NCBI GenBank assembly: GCA_014825775.1 | Contig: MVAQ01000123.1 | Span: 1-60,616, forward strand | Direction: 5' to 3' | Length of the DNA stretch: 60,616 nt | Source of the DNA: Krasilnikovozyma curviuscula | Taxonomy: Eukaryota; Basidiomycota; Tremellomycetes; Cystofilobasidiales; Mrakiaceae | Shown: positions 46,186 to 57,313 of the stretch, in pieces | How the letters are laid out: each line of letters begins with the position of its first letter | How positions within the stretch are numbered: position 1 is the first letter of the stretch | The notes under the pieces: model-generated | What the model was told of the DNA's origin: nothing | Seen by the model: the letters and a program-made list of their open reading frames with translations, nothing else | Database searches by the model: none | Translations under genes and position numbers: made by a program

Positions 46186-49100
46186 ATGGCTTCGCAGAGC
46201 AGAGCGAAAACAATTCGTGTAACGTTAGTTATCATCTGTTCTTCTACTGATGGGGCGGTTGAGAGTTGGGCATGCTAATTAGAAGCTCTGTTGTCCCGTT
46301 TGCTTGGTTTTCTGTGCCTTCTGTTGGCTCGCTCCTTCCTTTCGCCTCGTGCGACGCCAAAAATGATTCCAATTCGAAATTTGGCTGGTCTTCCAATAGT
46401 ATCGTTGCTGCAGACTCGTGAGTACTACTGTTTCCTATAGATCAGCGGGGCTGTTTGCTGCTGGGTTGTTGTATCGAATGCCATGCTAACGAAGAAATTC
46501 CTTTCGCCCCTTCGTCTCCTGCTTCTCTACGTTTCCCCATTATTCCCAGTCTCGCCAAGAGAGATGTATTCAGGCTTCCAGATCCATTTGCTGTTATTAC
46601 CGTCGACGGTGAGCAGACTCACACGACAAGTGTCATCAAGAAGACGTTGAACCCATACTGGAACGAGAATTTCGACATGTGAGTCACCTTCATTTCGGCC
46701 CCCTGCATCTGCCTTGTTGCAATCTTTCCTGTGAGCCATGGAGAGCGGGACCAAATGGAGTTTCTCTGCTGGGAAGTGTCAAACAGAGAGGAACGAAATA
46801 GAAACAGAATGCTTCACGTTTTGACGGGCTCGTAAATCCTTTCGCCTAAGTATAGATAGATAAGCTGGCTCCACAATTTTATTTTGGGGGCTCTTTTCTC
46901 TTGATCCTATTCCGTCTCTATACTTTTATTGACTTAATCAAGTCTTCCCTTGCGTTTGACTGGTGACTGACTTGAAAATTCTCTGAACTTACTTTCCACC
47001 GACGTAATGCAGTTCTGTCAAGGAGGAATCAGTCGTTGCCGTTCAAATCTTTGACCAGAAGAAGTTTAAGAAACGTGATCAGGGTTTCTTGGGTGTTATA
47101 AATGTGCGAGTGAAGGACGTGTTAGATCTCGATTTGGGTGGACATGGTGCGTCGTCCATGGCCCCTGTGGCTGTGTCGTCATCCGCCGTTTTCCAAAACT
47201 GACGAAATCTTGTGTTGTGAGCTGCAGAGATGCTCACTAGAGATCTCAAAAAGTCTAATGACAATCTAGTCGTCCATGGCAAGCTCATCATCTACTTATC
47301 CACCAATATTTCCACTCCAATCACCAATCCTGGCCACACAGCAGCAAACTCTCCCGCTCTGCGGGATGCTCCTGGAGAAGACAACAACGCCAGCTCCATT
47401 TCATTAACTCCAGCACCAAGTAACTTGTCGTCTACCTCAGGTTCGATATCAGGTCGTCCTTCAGGTCCACCGCAAACTAACTCTACGCCAGCGGTCGCTG
47501 CTCCAGCTCCAGTTCACGCGGCACAACACCCAGTTCCCTCTGCACAACCACAATCACACACTCAAGCCACTCTTCCTACTCAAAACTCTCATTCGTTGCC
47601 AGGCTCTGTACCCATACAATCAAGCGGACAGCAAGCTGCTGTTTCGGCCAATGCTCAAGCTGCCGTCACTCCAGCAAACAGAAACTTTGACCCTCATGCT
47701 GATCAGTTTGGCCCTCTTCCAAGCAACTGGGAGAGACGAATGGACCATTTGGGGAGACAGTACTACGTTGATCACAACAGTAGAACTACCACTTGGAACA
47801 GACCCTCCACCAACGCCGCTACTAACACTACCGCCCAACAAGACGACGCCTCAGCCGCTCTACAACGTCACAATGCTCGTACTTTGGCTGATGATCTGTT
47901 GGAGGTTCCAACTGCTGCTGCTGGTTCTTCTGGTACCTCAACCCCAATTCCAGCCGCTGCCGCCCCTACTCCCGCTCCAGCAGTCATCCCAACTGCAGGT
48001 GCCACCACTCAATCTGGTACAGGACCTATCCCAGCTGGTTGGGAGCAGAGATTCACTCCAGAAGGTAGACCATACTTCGTTGATCACAACACCAGAACCA
48101 CGACCTGGGTCGATCCAAGGAGACAAACCGTCGTCCGAGTTGTCGGAAACGAAGGCGTTCAGAACACACCTACTACCGTCTCTCAGCTGGGCCCTCTTCC
48201 AAGTGGATGGGAAATGAGATTGACTTCAACGGCCAGAGTCTACTTCGTTGACCACAACACAAAAACTACTACTTGGGACGAGTAAGTTCGATCTCACGTT
48301 CATTTTTATTATCTCGTTCGCTGCTGACTTTTTCCTGTAATCTTAGCCCACGTCTTCCATCATCGCTTGACCAAAATGTTCCGCAGTATAAGCGTGACTT
48401 CCGTCGTAAACTCATCTACTTCCGATCTCAACCTGCCCTCCGTCCGATCCCAGGCCAGTGCCATGTCAAAGTATCGCGTGAGAGCATCTTTGAAGGAAGT
48501 TATGCTGAGATTATGCGACAGACGCCGCATGACCTGAAGAAGAGACTGATGATCAAGTTCGAAGGAGAAGACGGTTTGGATTACGGTGGACTTTCAAGAG
48601 AATTCTTCTTCTTGCTCTCGCACGAGATGTTTAACCCCTTCTACTGTCTCTTTGAGTACTCCGCTGTCGATAACTACACCCTTCAGATCAACCCCAACTC
48701 GGACGTTAATCCAGAACACTTAAATTACTTCAAATTCATCGGAAGATGTCTCGGCCTTGGTATCTTCCACAGAAGATTCTTGGATGCCTACTTCATTGTC
48801 AGTTTCTACAAGATGATTCTCAAGAAGAAAATTGTATTAGGTGATTTGGAGAGTGTTGATGCTGAGCTATACAGAGGATTGAAGTGGATGTTGTGAGTTT
48901 TTTAAACCTTGCCCTCGGCGGCCAAGCATTTTCGGCTGACATCGTCTCTTTACTCACTTAGGGATAACGACATTACTGACGTTATCGAGAACACTTTCTC
49001 AACTGAAGAAGAACGTTTCGGAGAGCTCATTTCCATCCCCCTTATTCCTGGTGGAGAAAAGATCGACGTCACTGAAGAAAACAAGAAGGAATATGTCGAC

Positions 49101-49792
49101 GCCATCACCGAATACCGTATCTCTAAGAGAGTTGAAGAACAGTTCCAGGCGTTCATGAGTGGATTCAACGAACTCATTCCTCAGGAGCTAATCAACGTCT
49201 TTGACGAGAGAGAGTTGGAGTTGCTCATTGGTGGTATGGCTGATATCGATGTTGATGACTGGAAGAAGCACACCGATTATGTGAGTAATTCTTTCAAGTT
49301 ACAAAGGCAGGAACTGATCATCTTTATTTTTTCACTAGCGTGGATACAACCCAACCGACGAAGTTGTCGAGTGGTTCTGGAAGTGTGTCCGTGCCTGGCC
49401 AGCAGAGAGGAAGTCTCGTCTTCTGCAATTTACCACTGGCACTTCTCGTATCCCAGTCAACGGTTTCAAGGATCTTCAAGGGTCTGATGGACCAAGACGT
49501 TTCACTATCGAGAAGGCTGGTGAAGTCAACCAGCTTCCCAAAAGTCACACTTGTTTCAACAGAGTGGGTGTTTTACATTCTGATATCACTACCAGTAGCC
49601 TCAGCCGCTGATCTGCTTGATTTTTCACATCTCAGATCGATTTGCCACCCTACAAGAGTTTCGATGCGTTGGAGCAGAAGTTGACCATTGCCGTGGAGGA
49701 GACCCTTGGGTACGGTGAAATTCCTTTCAGCTAGTTTGAACCCTGTTGCTGATTCGTTTTGCTGTGATTTTTGTAGTTTCGGTCAGGAATAA
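46186..49792 (+). CDS. RSP5: Rsp5/NEDD4-type HECT E3 ubiquitin ligase
   Basis: The ATG at 46186 opens [13 protein letters not shown], and small exons build the C2 domain ([35 protein letters not shown]; about residues 8-130). A low-complexity Pro/Ser/Thr/Ala linker follows. Three WW domains are at nucleotides 47710-47808, 48022-48120 and 48190 onward (each GPxPxxWExR ... YxVDHNxxTTTW). The HECT domain occupies roughly the last 350 residues. The catalytic Cys is in HTCFNRIDLPPY (TGT at 49552-49554) and the protein ends GFGQE with TAA at 49790-49792, as Rsp5 does. The estimated length of about 820 residues matches yeast Rsp5 (809). Family knowledge: C2 binds membrane lipids, WW domains bind PPxY adaptors, and HECT transfers ubiquitin, directing endocytosis and sorting of permeases. 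A large intron-like gap of about 330 bp (46682-47011) interrupts C2, longer than the other introns here. Confidence 0.96.
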
Positions 49793-50227
49793 TCGAGAGA
49801 TCTCTGGTCACCTTGGTGACTTTTCTTCCGTCTGCGACCCTTACTCCTCGGACACTGGATATCGCCTCTTGAATTTCTAAAATGCCTTTCCTTCGCTTCG
49901 TTTTCATTTCATTCAGCACTGCCCTGTCGATATATAGAGAAATTAAACATTATGCCCTAATCACTAAAGACTACTTTTTCCTTTCTTGACTTCTTTCAAT
50001 CTCCGTACTTGTATCAATTTGAACTGACGGTGACCATTAAAGCCAAGGAAAGGGTGCAACGGTTCTAATAAAATGGCGAGGTATCTTCTTCACGATCGAA
50101 TACTGATTAAGGACTTCTTGCAGTTGTGTTTGTTATGCTACATATACATAAAAGAGCATGTGCGATGAGAGTATTGCCTTTGAAGGATAATAATAGTGAC
50201 AGCAAGAGGAGAACGAGTTTTATGCAA
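49793..50227. other. Convergent intergenic region (RSP5 / PHS transporter copy 1)
   Basis: This 435-bp gap holds both 3' UTRs. Several AT-rich stretches (near 50040-50170) could hold polyadenylation signals. No domain-bearing frame or RNA gene was recognised. Confidence 0.4.
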
Positions 50228-53200
50228 TTAATGGTGTCTACTTGAAGATGGAGGGAAGGGGGGATAAGAAATAGAAGTGCTTCGCTTTCTCATGTAGTTG
50301 CCTTCTACTTGGTCGTGCAATGCGGATCTGTGTTTCTGGGGAACACCAGACTTGTCTACAAGAAAGAGCGGCTGCCTTCAGATATACATTCCAGCTACAC
50401 AGTGATAACTTAACTCACTGGAGAAGAACTTGGTCACATCAGACGCAAGAGTCTCGTCAGCATCCAAGACGTCATGTCCAAGGACCTCTTCACCTTGTTG
50501 TCTGGACTGGAGATCGAAGAGAGCGCGAAGCTCTTCGATTTTCTGTTCCCTGTCGAGTTCTGGGTTATAAGCGAGATGTCTCTTTAAAATGTGGATTTCC
50601 CACCATGACAGATGGCGAGGGTGAACGGCGATGCCGTGGTCTGGAGAATGCGCAAATTTGTTAGTGCGATGTCATCTAATCGAAAGTGTCACTTGACGAT
50701 CTACTAACATTCGTGAGCTCGTCCCTGCTTAACATACATCCAGTATCTCTCAGTTTCTGAAGTCAAAGATAATGAATCAGCAGAGGTGAGAAAAAAAATG
50801 CGAGACACGCTGCATCAAAACAGACATACCTCTCAGATCCAAACCCGTGACGTCTGGAACGCAAATGATGGTGAGAATAAAGCCGATAATACCAAATGGC
50901 CAGACAATGTAGAACTGTTAAATGCATGGTGTTCCTTGGTCAGCTTGAAGTGTATTGCAAGTGAAAAGGTTAGCTTACCTTGGTTCTGGTTCCAACGAAG
51001 TTGTAGATGATTGCTGGCAATAAAGCACCAAATTTACCGCAACAGGCTGAGAATCCATGGGCGGTTGCTCTGACAGAGGTTGGGTAGACCTCAGCAGCAA
51101 GAACTACGGGAGAGAAAGAAAATGTTAGACTAGCGCGACATGGGGAAACTGACATGCAGGAATTCCGTACGGAAGGTGGTTGCGTTAGGTCCAAATTGAT
51201 TGAAGAAGGATGCCAAGTAGTACACTGTCTGAAATCCGTGAATGTTTTCTTTAAAAAATAGAGCAAATTGGAATGCGTCAATTTACAACTCGGGAATGCC
51301 CCTTCAACTCTTGAAGCTCACCTGGCTTGACGAGATTTGTGTAATTGAAGGCACTGATGATCATCATTATGAAGCAGAAAAAAAAACCAGTAGCTTGCAT
51401 ACGGACTCTGCCGTACTGAAAGATGGAAAAAAACGGGGTGGTCAGTGAAAGCAGGCAGTGGAAGATTAAAGATGCGCAAGACCTACTCTTTTGTCGTCAA
51501 TGAAAAATGCGGCCATGTAATATCCAACAAGGGAAACGCCGATGTTGATCAAATTGTAAAGCCAGCCAGGCATGACGTTCCCCTTCGCGTCCGGTGTGAT
51601 GACGGTGATGAAGCTGGATTGAAATCTGGTGACATAGGAAGGCATCAGCAAGAAAGCAAAACACATCGCTCGTTTACTGACAGTTTTGAACCATAGAAGA
51701 AGAAATCATTCGCAAACCAGCATCCGGCAGTTCCCAGCAGACGCATCGGGAAATGACTGAAAAAAAATGATGGTAGGTAAGGCATAACGCGTACTTTGAA
51801 GCTAAAGAAACGCCCTACTAACCTGATCAGCTGCTTCAGTGAAGCCGTATCATATCCAGATACATTAGTCCTTTTCTTAGCAGTCTCGAGAGCCTTAGAG
51901 TGGCTCGAGCGGTAGTATCTGTGGTAGGCTAACCAGAGCGTCCTGTTGTCGAGGAGAGGAAGATGAGTCAGGATACACAAAGCGTTCTAAACCAAGATAC
52001 AAATCAGGCTTACATAACGGCGACAATTCCAAAAGAGACTCTGGTTGAAAAGGGGAGGATGATCAGCTTGCAAGAAGACGAAGACGGGTGAGCCTGCATC
52101 GCACCTGAAAGTGTACTGAGTGGAAGTAGCACTATAAGGAGGGTTTCCACCGCCATGGAAGATTAGAAGAAGGATGATCAAGAGACCTTGGTTGAAGAGC
52201 TGACCCCAACCCTGCATCAAGAAGGCGAGCGAGACGTTTCGTCCTCTGTGCAGTCTGTCATCGGTGTGCGATCTGACTTCTCCTGGCCTGAGAGCCTTAG
52301 GTTCGAGGGTAGTCGTCGCCGTCATCGGGTACTCTCCACCAACACCAAACCCATAGATAAACAAGCTCCACTATGAAAGCGTAGAACACCACACCACGCC
52401 GTCAGCACAAGACCGCCATTGCAAATGCAGTCAGACGACGACTTACAGCATAGCAGATAACCCATCCGTTCAAGGAAGTTCCCCACATGGCAGTGAGCAT
52501 GACAAGGCCAAGAGTCATGACCTGAGGAGAAAGGAGATGACAAAGCGGTCAGAAGAGTGAGATGGTTGGAAAAGTGAAGGCGCTACTCACCAACGCATCT
52601 TGGACGAGCCCTGCTTTTCTTCCGATCCAGTCGGCTTCAAATCCAACAACGAACTGGCCGATCATAATACCTATGATTTCTAGATCTATTCAATATTCAA
52701 TAGAAAGCGCAAATTTGTCAGCTGTGCGGGGATGTCGAAAGAGCGTTCAAGCAGAGAGAGAGACGTCGCCGAAACCGCCAAAAGAAATCGACGACACCCA
52801 TCTTTCGACCGCTATCACAACCCTTATGAGAATGAAGGAGTAAATAAAGTGGAGCACTCACATTCAATGGCTGCAATCCAATTCTTATCGCAAGTAGTGT
52901 TGGATTTCCAACATGCTGGCCAGACGAGTTGGAAGAGTGACTTGAGATTACCGATAGAAAACAAGGTGAATCCTTCCAAGAACAATCCCTAGAGAAATAG
53001 AGAATAAAGAAAGAATTCAGTCTCACCAAACAGGTGGGAGAGGAGTCTGCGTCATTCTCACCATGCCTGCAAGGAGTTAAATCGGTATACATAGTCAGTC
53101 TTCCACTGTCGACGCGTTTCAGAGAGTAAAGATTGATACGCACCTGGAATAATCTATGGCACCCATGATCACGGCAAATTTGATTCAAGGCAGTCCGGAC

Positions 53201-53637
53201 GACCGATGCGACCCGGTTAGCTCTCGCAAATTTGGTCGCACAACCGAAACGAATGCTCGCAACTCACGTAACGTCTCGAATACTCCCTGACAGGACTCAG
53301 AGGGTCTTCCTTGAACATTCTACCAAGAATCTTCAGCTCCCTCTTAGCTTCATCGCCGTGCTGCTTGTTCATCCATGTTCGTCGCTCTTTTTAAGCAAAA
53401 AAATGCAGTTTAGATTTCTCGGCATGCTGTGAAAATAAAAACAACAAAGGCAGAAACACATGACTCACCAGAACCTTTCAAGTCGGCCCAGTAAATCCTT
53501 CCAGCGAATGAATCGGCTGGGAACAGAGTCGCCTCCAAAAGATTCCAATCAGCTGGGCCGTCGTCTTGTTCCACAGGTTTGGTCTCCTGTATGTTGGGCA
53601 ACTCATTGACGGGTGGGGCAGTGAAGGGCATGTCCAT
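50228..53637 (-). CDS. MFS transporter, phosphate:H+ symporter (PHS)-like, tandem copy 1
   Basis: About nineteen small exons splice to roughly 600 residues. Landmarks are WNLLEATLFPADSFAGRIYWAD at the N-terminus, GMGLFLEGFTLFSIGNL (TM1), GQFVVGFEADWIGRKAGL (MFS loop 2-3), GFGVGGEYPMTATTTLEP (PHS-like GxGGEYP), HRGRNVSLAFLMQGWGQLFNQGLL, the FNQFGPN segment, and AAEVYPTSVRATAHG, the PHS-type ATAHG/STGHG motif. Family knowledge: relatives import phosphate or phosphodiesters by proton symport; the substrate here is unproven. The start ATG is at 53635-53637; a second Met two codons later aligns better with copy 2. Frame is kept only if a 10-nt exon (53144-53153) and a 5-nt exon (53062-53066) are used. 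The stop of copy 2 is replaced by TAC (50294-50296), adding 22 residues. All other exons join in frame, so the gene looks functional. Confidence 0.82.
53062..53066 (-). other. Inferred 5-nt microexon of transporter copy 1
   Basis: The minus-strand sequence reads ...GCAG, then GCATG, then GTGAGA. Adding these five bases completes a Gly codon and supplies Met, giving PGMGLFLEGF, which matches copy 2, where the same codons are contiguous with the next exon. Skipping it shifts the frame. This is deduced by comparing the two paralogues, without transcript evidence. Confidence 0.6.
53144..53153 (-). other. Inferred 10-nt microexon of transporter copy 1
   Basis: The minus strand reads CATAG, then ATTATTCCAG, then GTGCGT. 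The ten bases encode Ile-Ile-Pro plus the first base of Gly, linking the REYSRRY exon to GMGLF. The same microexon exists in copy 2 at 56774-56783. Confidence 0.6.
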
Positions 53638-53891
53638 TTCGGTCCACAGAGAAAGCCAGGGGGGTTGACTTTTTCGAGGTTGTGGTCTTGCACTAAGCCC
53701 CACTAAATTTCTTCTCGCGGTGTTTTGATGAACAGACTATGGATACATAATCCAGAGGCTACGACTCCATGGTTGCCTTGAAAGAAGGAAATATTTTTGA
53801 AACTGAACCAACGATAAAATGCAATACGAAAATCTAATGGAATATTGAGAAAGGGGGTAACGAAGCATCAGCAGAACGCTTCAGACTCTTA
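53638..53891. promoter_or_regulatory. Spacer between the tandem transporter genes
   Basis: This 254-bp gap holds the promoter and leader of copy 1 and the 3' end of copy 2. It is short for a promoter plus a 3' UTR. No CACGTG phosphate-response (Pho4-type) site was seen. Confidence 0.45.
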
Positions 53892-56800
53892 GTTACCCTC
53901 GACCTGGTCATGTAATGCAGATCTGTACTTCATGGGAACACCAGACTCTTCTGTAAAATGGGAAGAGGTACTGCCTTTAGGATATGAATCGTAGACACAC
54001 CGCCGGGATTGGTTTACTCACTGGAGAAGAACTTGGTCACATCAGACGCAAGAGTCTCGTCAGCATCCAAGACGTCATGTCCAAGGACCTCTTCACCCTG
54101 TTGTCTGGACTGAAGCTCGAAGAGGGCGCGGAGTTCTTCGATCTTTTGCTCTCTGTCGAGTTCTGGGTTGTAGGCGAGATGTCTCTTGAGGACTCTGTAC
54201 TCCCACATGGACAAGTGACGTGGGTGGACGGCAATTCCGTGGTCTTTGAAAAGACAAGCAAATGTAAGCGGTCGGTCAAACACTTGATAGGAGTAATATG
54301 AAATGGGGGAAGAGATGCTCACAATCATGAGCTCTACCGGCTTGGACGAAGGACCAGTATCTTTCACCCTCTGTTAGAAGAAAGGAATGGTCAGCAGAGA
54401 GTTGCTATTAGAGAAACAATAGCAAAATATTTACCTCTGAGATCCATGCCCTATCTCACCAATAATCAAAAAGAGAAAACTCAGTCAGTTTGCGACCGCA
54501 GAAAGAGAAACAACAGGAAAGCGCACAGTGGTGTCCGGAACACAGACAAGGGTCAAGACCAAACCAAGGAGACCAAATGGCCACTCAATGTAGAACTAAG
54601 AGAGAGCAAAAGTCAGTTGGTTGGTTGAACTGGTCTACTTAGGCGACGGCGACTCACCTTCTTGCGGACGTCGATGTAGTTGAAGACGACACCTGGAATC
54701 AAAGCACCGAGTTTACCGGTAGCAGCAGAAACACCGTGTGCAGTAGCTCTGACACTGGTTGGGAAGACTTCAGCAGCGAGAACTGAGAAGAAAGAAGGAC
54801 AGTGTTAAACAAAATAGGCAACGATGCTGAGGTACTTGGTGCGACACTGACTGAAACTAGTGACGTTTGGTCCGAACTGATTGAAGAAGGAGGACAAGTA
54901 GTAGATTGCTTGGAATGAGTGGATGTTGGATGCCTTGGTGAGTCCTGGGTAGTCAAAAGCACAGATACACATGAACAGGGTACAGAAGAAGAATCCGACA
55001 GCCTGCATTTTGATTCTGAAAGAAAAAGAGCCGTCGTCAGAATTCTTCACTGTTGAAACTGACTTAATCTGAAGTCTCCGAAAACACAATGAGCCGGGTG
55101 ATTACCTTCCGTACTGAGTTGGACAGAAAACCAAACAACCATGATGGTCAGTCACGCTGGCGCTAACTTGTCACGAAGAAAAGACTCAAGCTTACTCTCT
55201 TGTCATCGATAAGAAGGGCACCCAAGTAGTAACCGACGAGGGAGACACCGATGTTCACCATCTGCAATTAAAAAAAACAGGATCGTGATCAGCTATACAC
55301 TTTGCGAGTGGCAAGGTTTTCAGGGGGTTCTCTCCCAAACACTCACGTTGTACAACCAACCTGGCATGACCGAACCATTAGCGTGTGGAACAATGACACC
55401 AATGAATCCAGATTGGAAACTGAAAAACAATTGAAGAATAAATATCAGTCCGGTCGTCGCGCTCCCCCTAAATCACACCACGCAGGGGTCGAGAGTTTTT
55501 CTACTCACAGCTTAGCTCCGTAGAAGAAGAAGTCATTAGCGAACCAACATCCGGCAGTACCGACGAGACGCATGCCGAAGTGACCCATCAGTTGCTTGAG
55601 AGACTTGACATCGTAGCCAGAAACATTGGTTCTCTTCTTGGAGTTCTCGAGAGCCTTGGAAGGTGGGGCAGCTCTGTAGTATCTGTGGTAAGCGAGCCAT
55701 AAGGTCCTATAGGGCGTCAAGTTAAAAAAAAAGCGTCAGAACTGTGAAGGTGCTTGCTCGAGTACCATCACAAACTCACATGACGGCAACGATGGCGAAA
55801 GAGACACGGAAAGTCCATTGGGTTGAGACTTCACCATATGGAGCACCAGATCCACCGTGGAAGATAAGGAGAAGAACAATCAAGAGACCTTGGTTGAAAA
55901 GCTGACCCCAACCCTGCATCAAGAAGGCGAGGGCGACATTTCTTCCTCTGTGGAGTCTGTCATCGGTGTGGGATCTGACTTCTCCAGGTCTCAGATCTTT
56001 GGGTTCGAGGGTAGAAGTAGCAGTCATTGGGTATTCTCCTCCAACACCGACAGAGTAGATGAACAAGCACCAACTATAAAATGGAAGCAAGATGGTGAGC
56101 GAGGAGCATCGCAATGACCTTGAATACAAGCGAACGAACTCACGCATAGCAGATGACCCATCCTTCAAGGTTGACACCCCAAGAAGCAGTGAGCATAACA
56201 AGACCTAAAGTCATGATCTTTAAATAGATATAATAGTATCAGCATTGACTCATTGTATGTCTATGGCGCAACTCACCAGAGCGTCTTGAACAAGACCGAA
56301 CTTTCTTCCAATCCAATCACCCTCGAAACCCACAAGTACTTGCCCAACCATGATTCCAACAACTTCCAAGTCTTCATAATGCAATGGAGTTAGTTAGAAG
56401 AAGGGAGAAACCGAGACGATTGCTGGTCAGGTTGTGAAACTCTCAAATGCCGCATAGGTAGCAAAACTCACAAGAAACAGCGGCGACCCAGTTGCTGTTG
56501 CAGACTTTGTAAGATTTCCAACAGGTAGGCCACTAAATAACCATGTGTATGGTTTTGAGACACCAGAATACGCCAATAAAAAGGGCCGGATCAGATGGTG
56601 GTTCGTTAGACCAGACGCGAAGTTGCTATTACGTACGACGGCTTGGAAGAGCGAAGTGAGATTTCCGATGGAGAAGAGGGTGAAACCTTCCAAGAACAAA
56701 CCCATTCCTATTTGTACGTGTTTGTGTTAATGTCAGCGGTGGGTAGAATTGAAACTGATCTAAATGGACGAACCTGGAATGATCTGAGCAATCACAACGT

Positions 56801-57313
56801 AAGAGGAAAAGAAAAAAGAAAACAAGGGAACGAGTCAGTAAAGAGAAAAGCCTGCAAGTGTGATGGATCATGGGTTCAGGCATATAACACCAGCACTGAG
56901 ATGGCTAAGCTATGCGCCCTGAGGTAACGGCAAACACCCACATATCTTCTTCCGTATTCACGGGCTGGGCTCAGCGGATCTTCTTTGAACATCCTTCCAA
57001 CGATGGCAAGTTCACGCTTAGCCTCTGCGTTGTGTTGCTGGGACATCCATTTTCTTCTTTCTATAATCACAAAAAACCGAGAACGTGATGAGGCTGTTGT
57101 TGCGCCGGGAAATTGCATTCTGACTGGAAAAAGGACCTTGAGCTTACCTGGACCTGGCAAATCAGCCCAGTAAGTTCTTCCAGAGTAAGAGTCAGCTGGG
57201 AAAAGGGTGGCCTCTAAGAGGTTCCAATCAGCTGGGCCCTTCTCTTCCTCAATGACAGGCTTGGCCTCGTGGACGTGAGCAACATCGTTTACAGGTGGGA
57301 TTGCAAAGGACAT
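53892..57313 (-). CDS. MFS transporter, phosphate:H+ symporter (PHS)-like, tandem copy 2
   Basis: This paralogue lies head-to-tail with copy 1. The start is ATG 57311-57313 (MSFAIPPVNDVAHVHE). The exons give WNLLEATLFPADSYSGRTYWAD, the KWMSQQHNAEAKRELAIVGRM linker, TM1 in GMGLFLEGFTLFSIGNL, GQVLVGFEGDWIGRKFGL, GVGVGGEYPMTATSTLEP, HRGRNVALAFLMQGWGQLFNQGLL, SSFFNQFGPNVTSF, and AAEVFPTSVRATAHGVSAATGKLGAL. The cytosolic C-terminus ends DQVEGN with TAA at 53892-53894. The protein is about 580 residues in roughly seventeen exons, including a 10-nt microexon (56774-56783). Compared with copy 1 it lacks introns after the Arg of WTFR, in SLKQLM|GHF and in LTKA|SNIH, but has extra ones in QAV|WPTC and LYN|MVN. 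The substrate is unproven, as for copy 1. I rate this copy as the one keeping the ancestral C-terminus. Confidence 0.84.
56774..56783 (-). other. Inferred 10-nt microexon of transporter copy 2
   Basis: The minus strand reads GCTCAG, then ATCATTCCAG, then GTTCGT. The ten bases encode Ile-Ile-Pro plus one base of Gly, bridging REYGRRY and GMGLF as in copy 1. Retaining the upstream intron would lead to a stop within about 16 codons. Confidence 0.55.

Noticed and set aside
47651..48217. 188-codon frame overlapping RSP5 on the same strand
   Set aside because: It is a shifted frame of the Pro/Ala/Thr-rich linker and WW domains, and the Leu/Pro-rich product follows from base composition.
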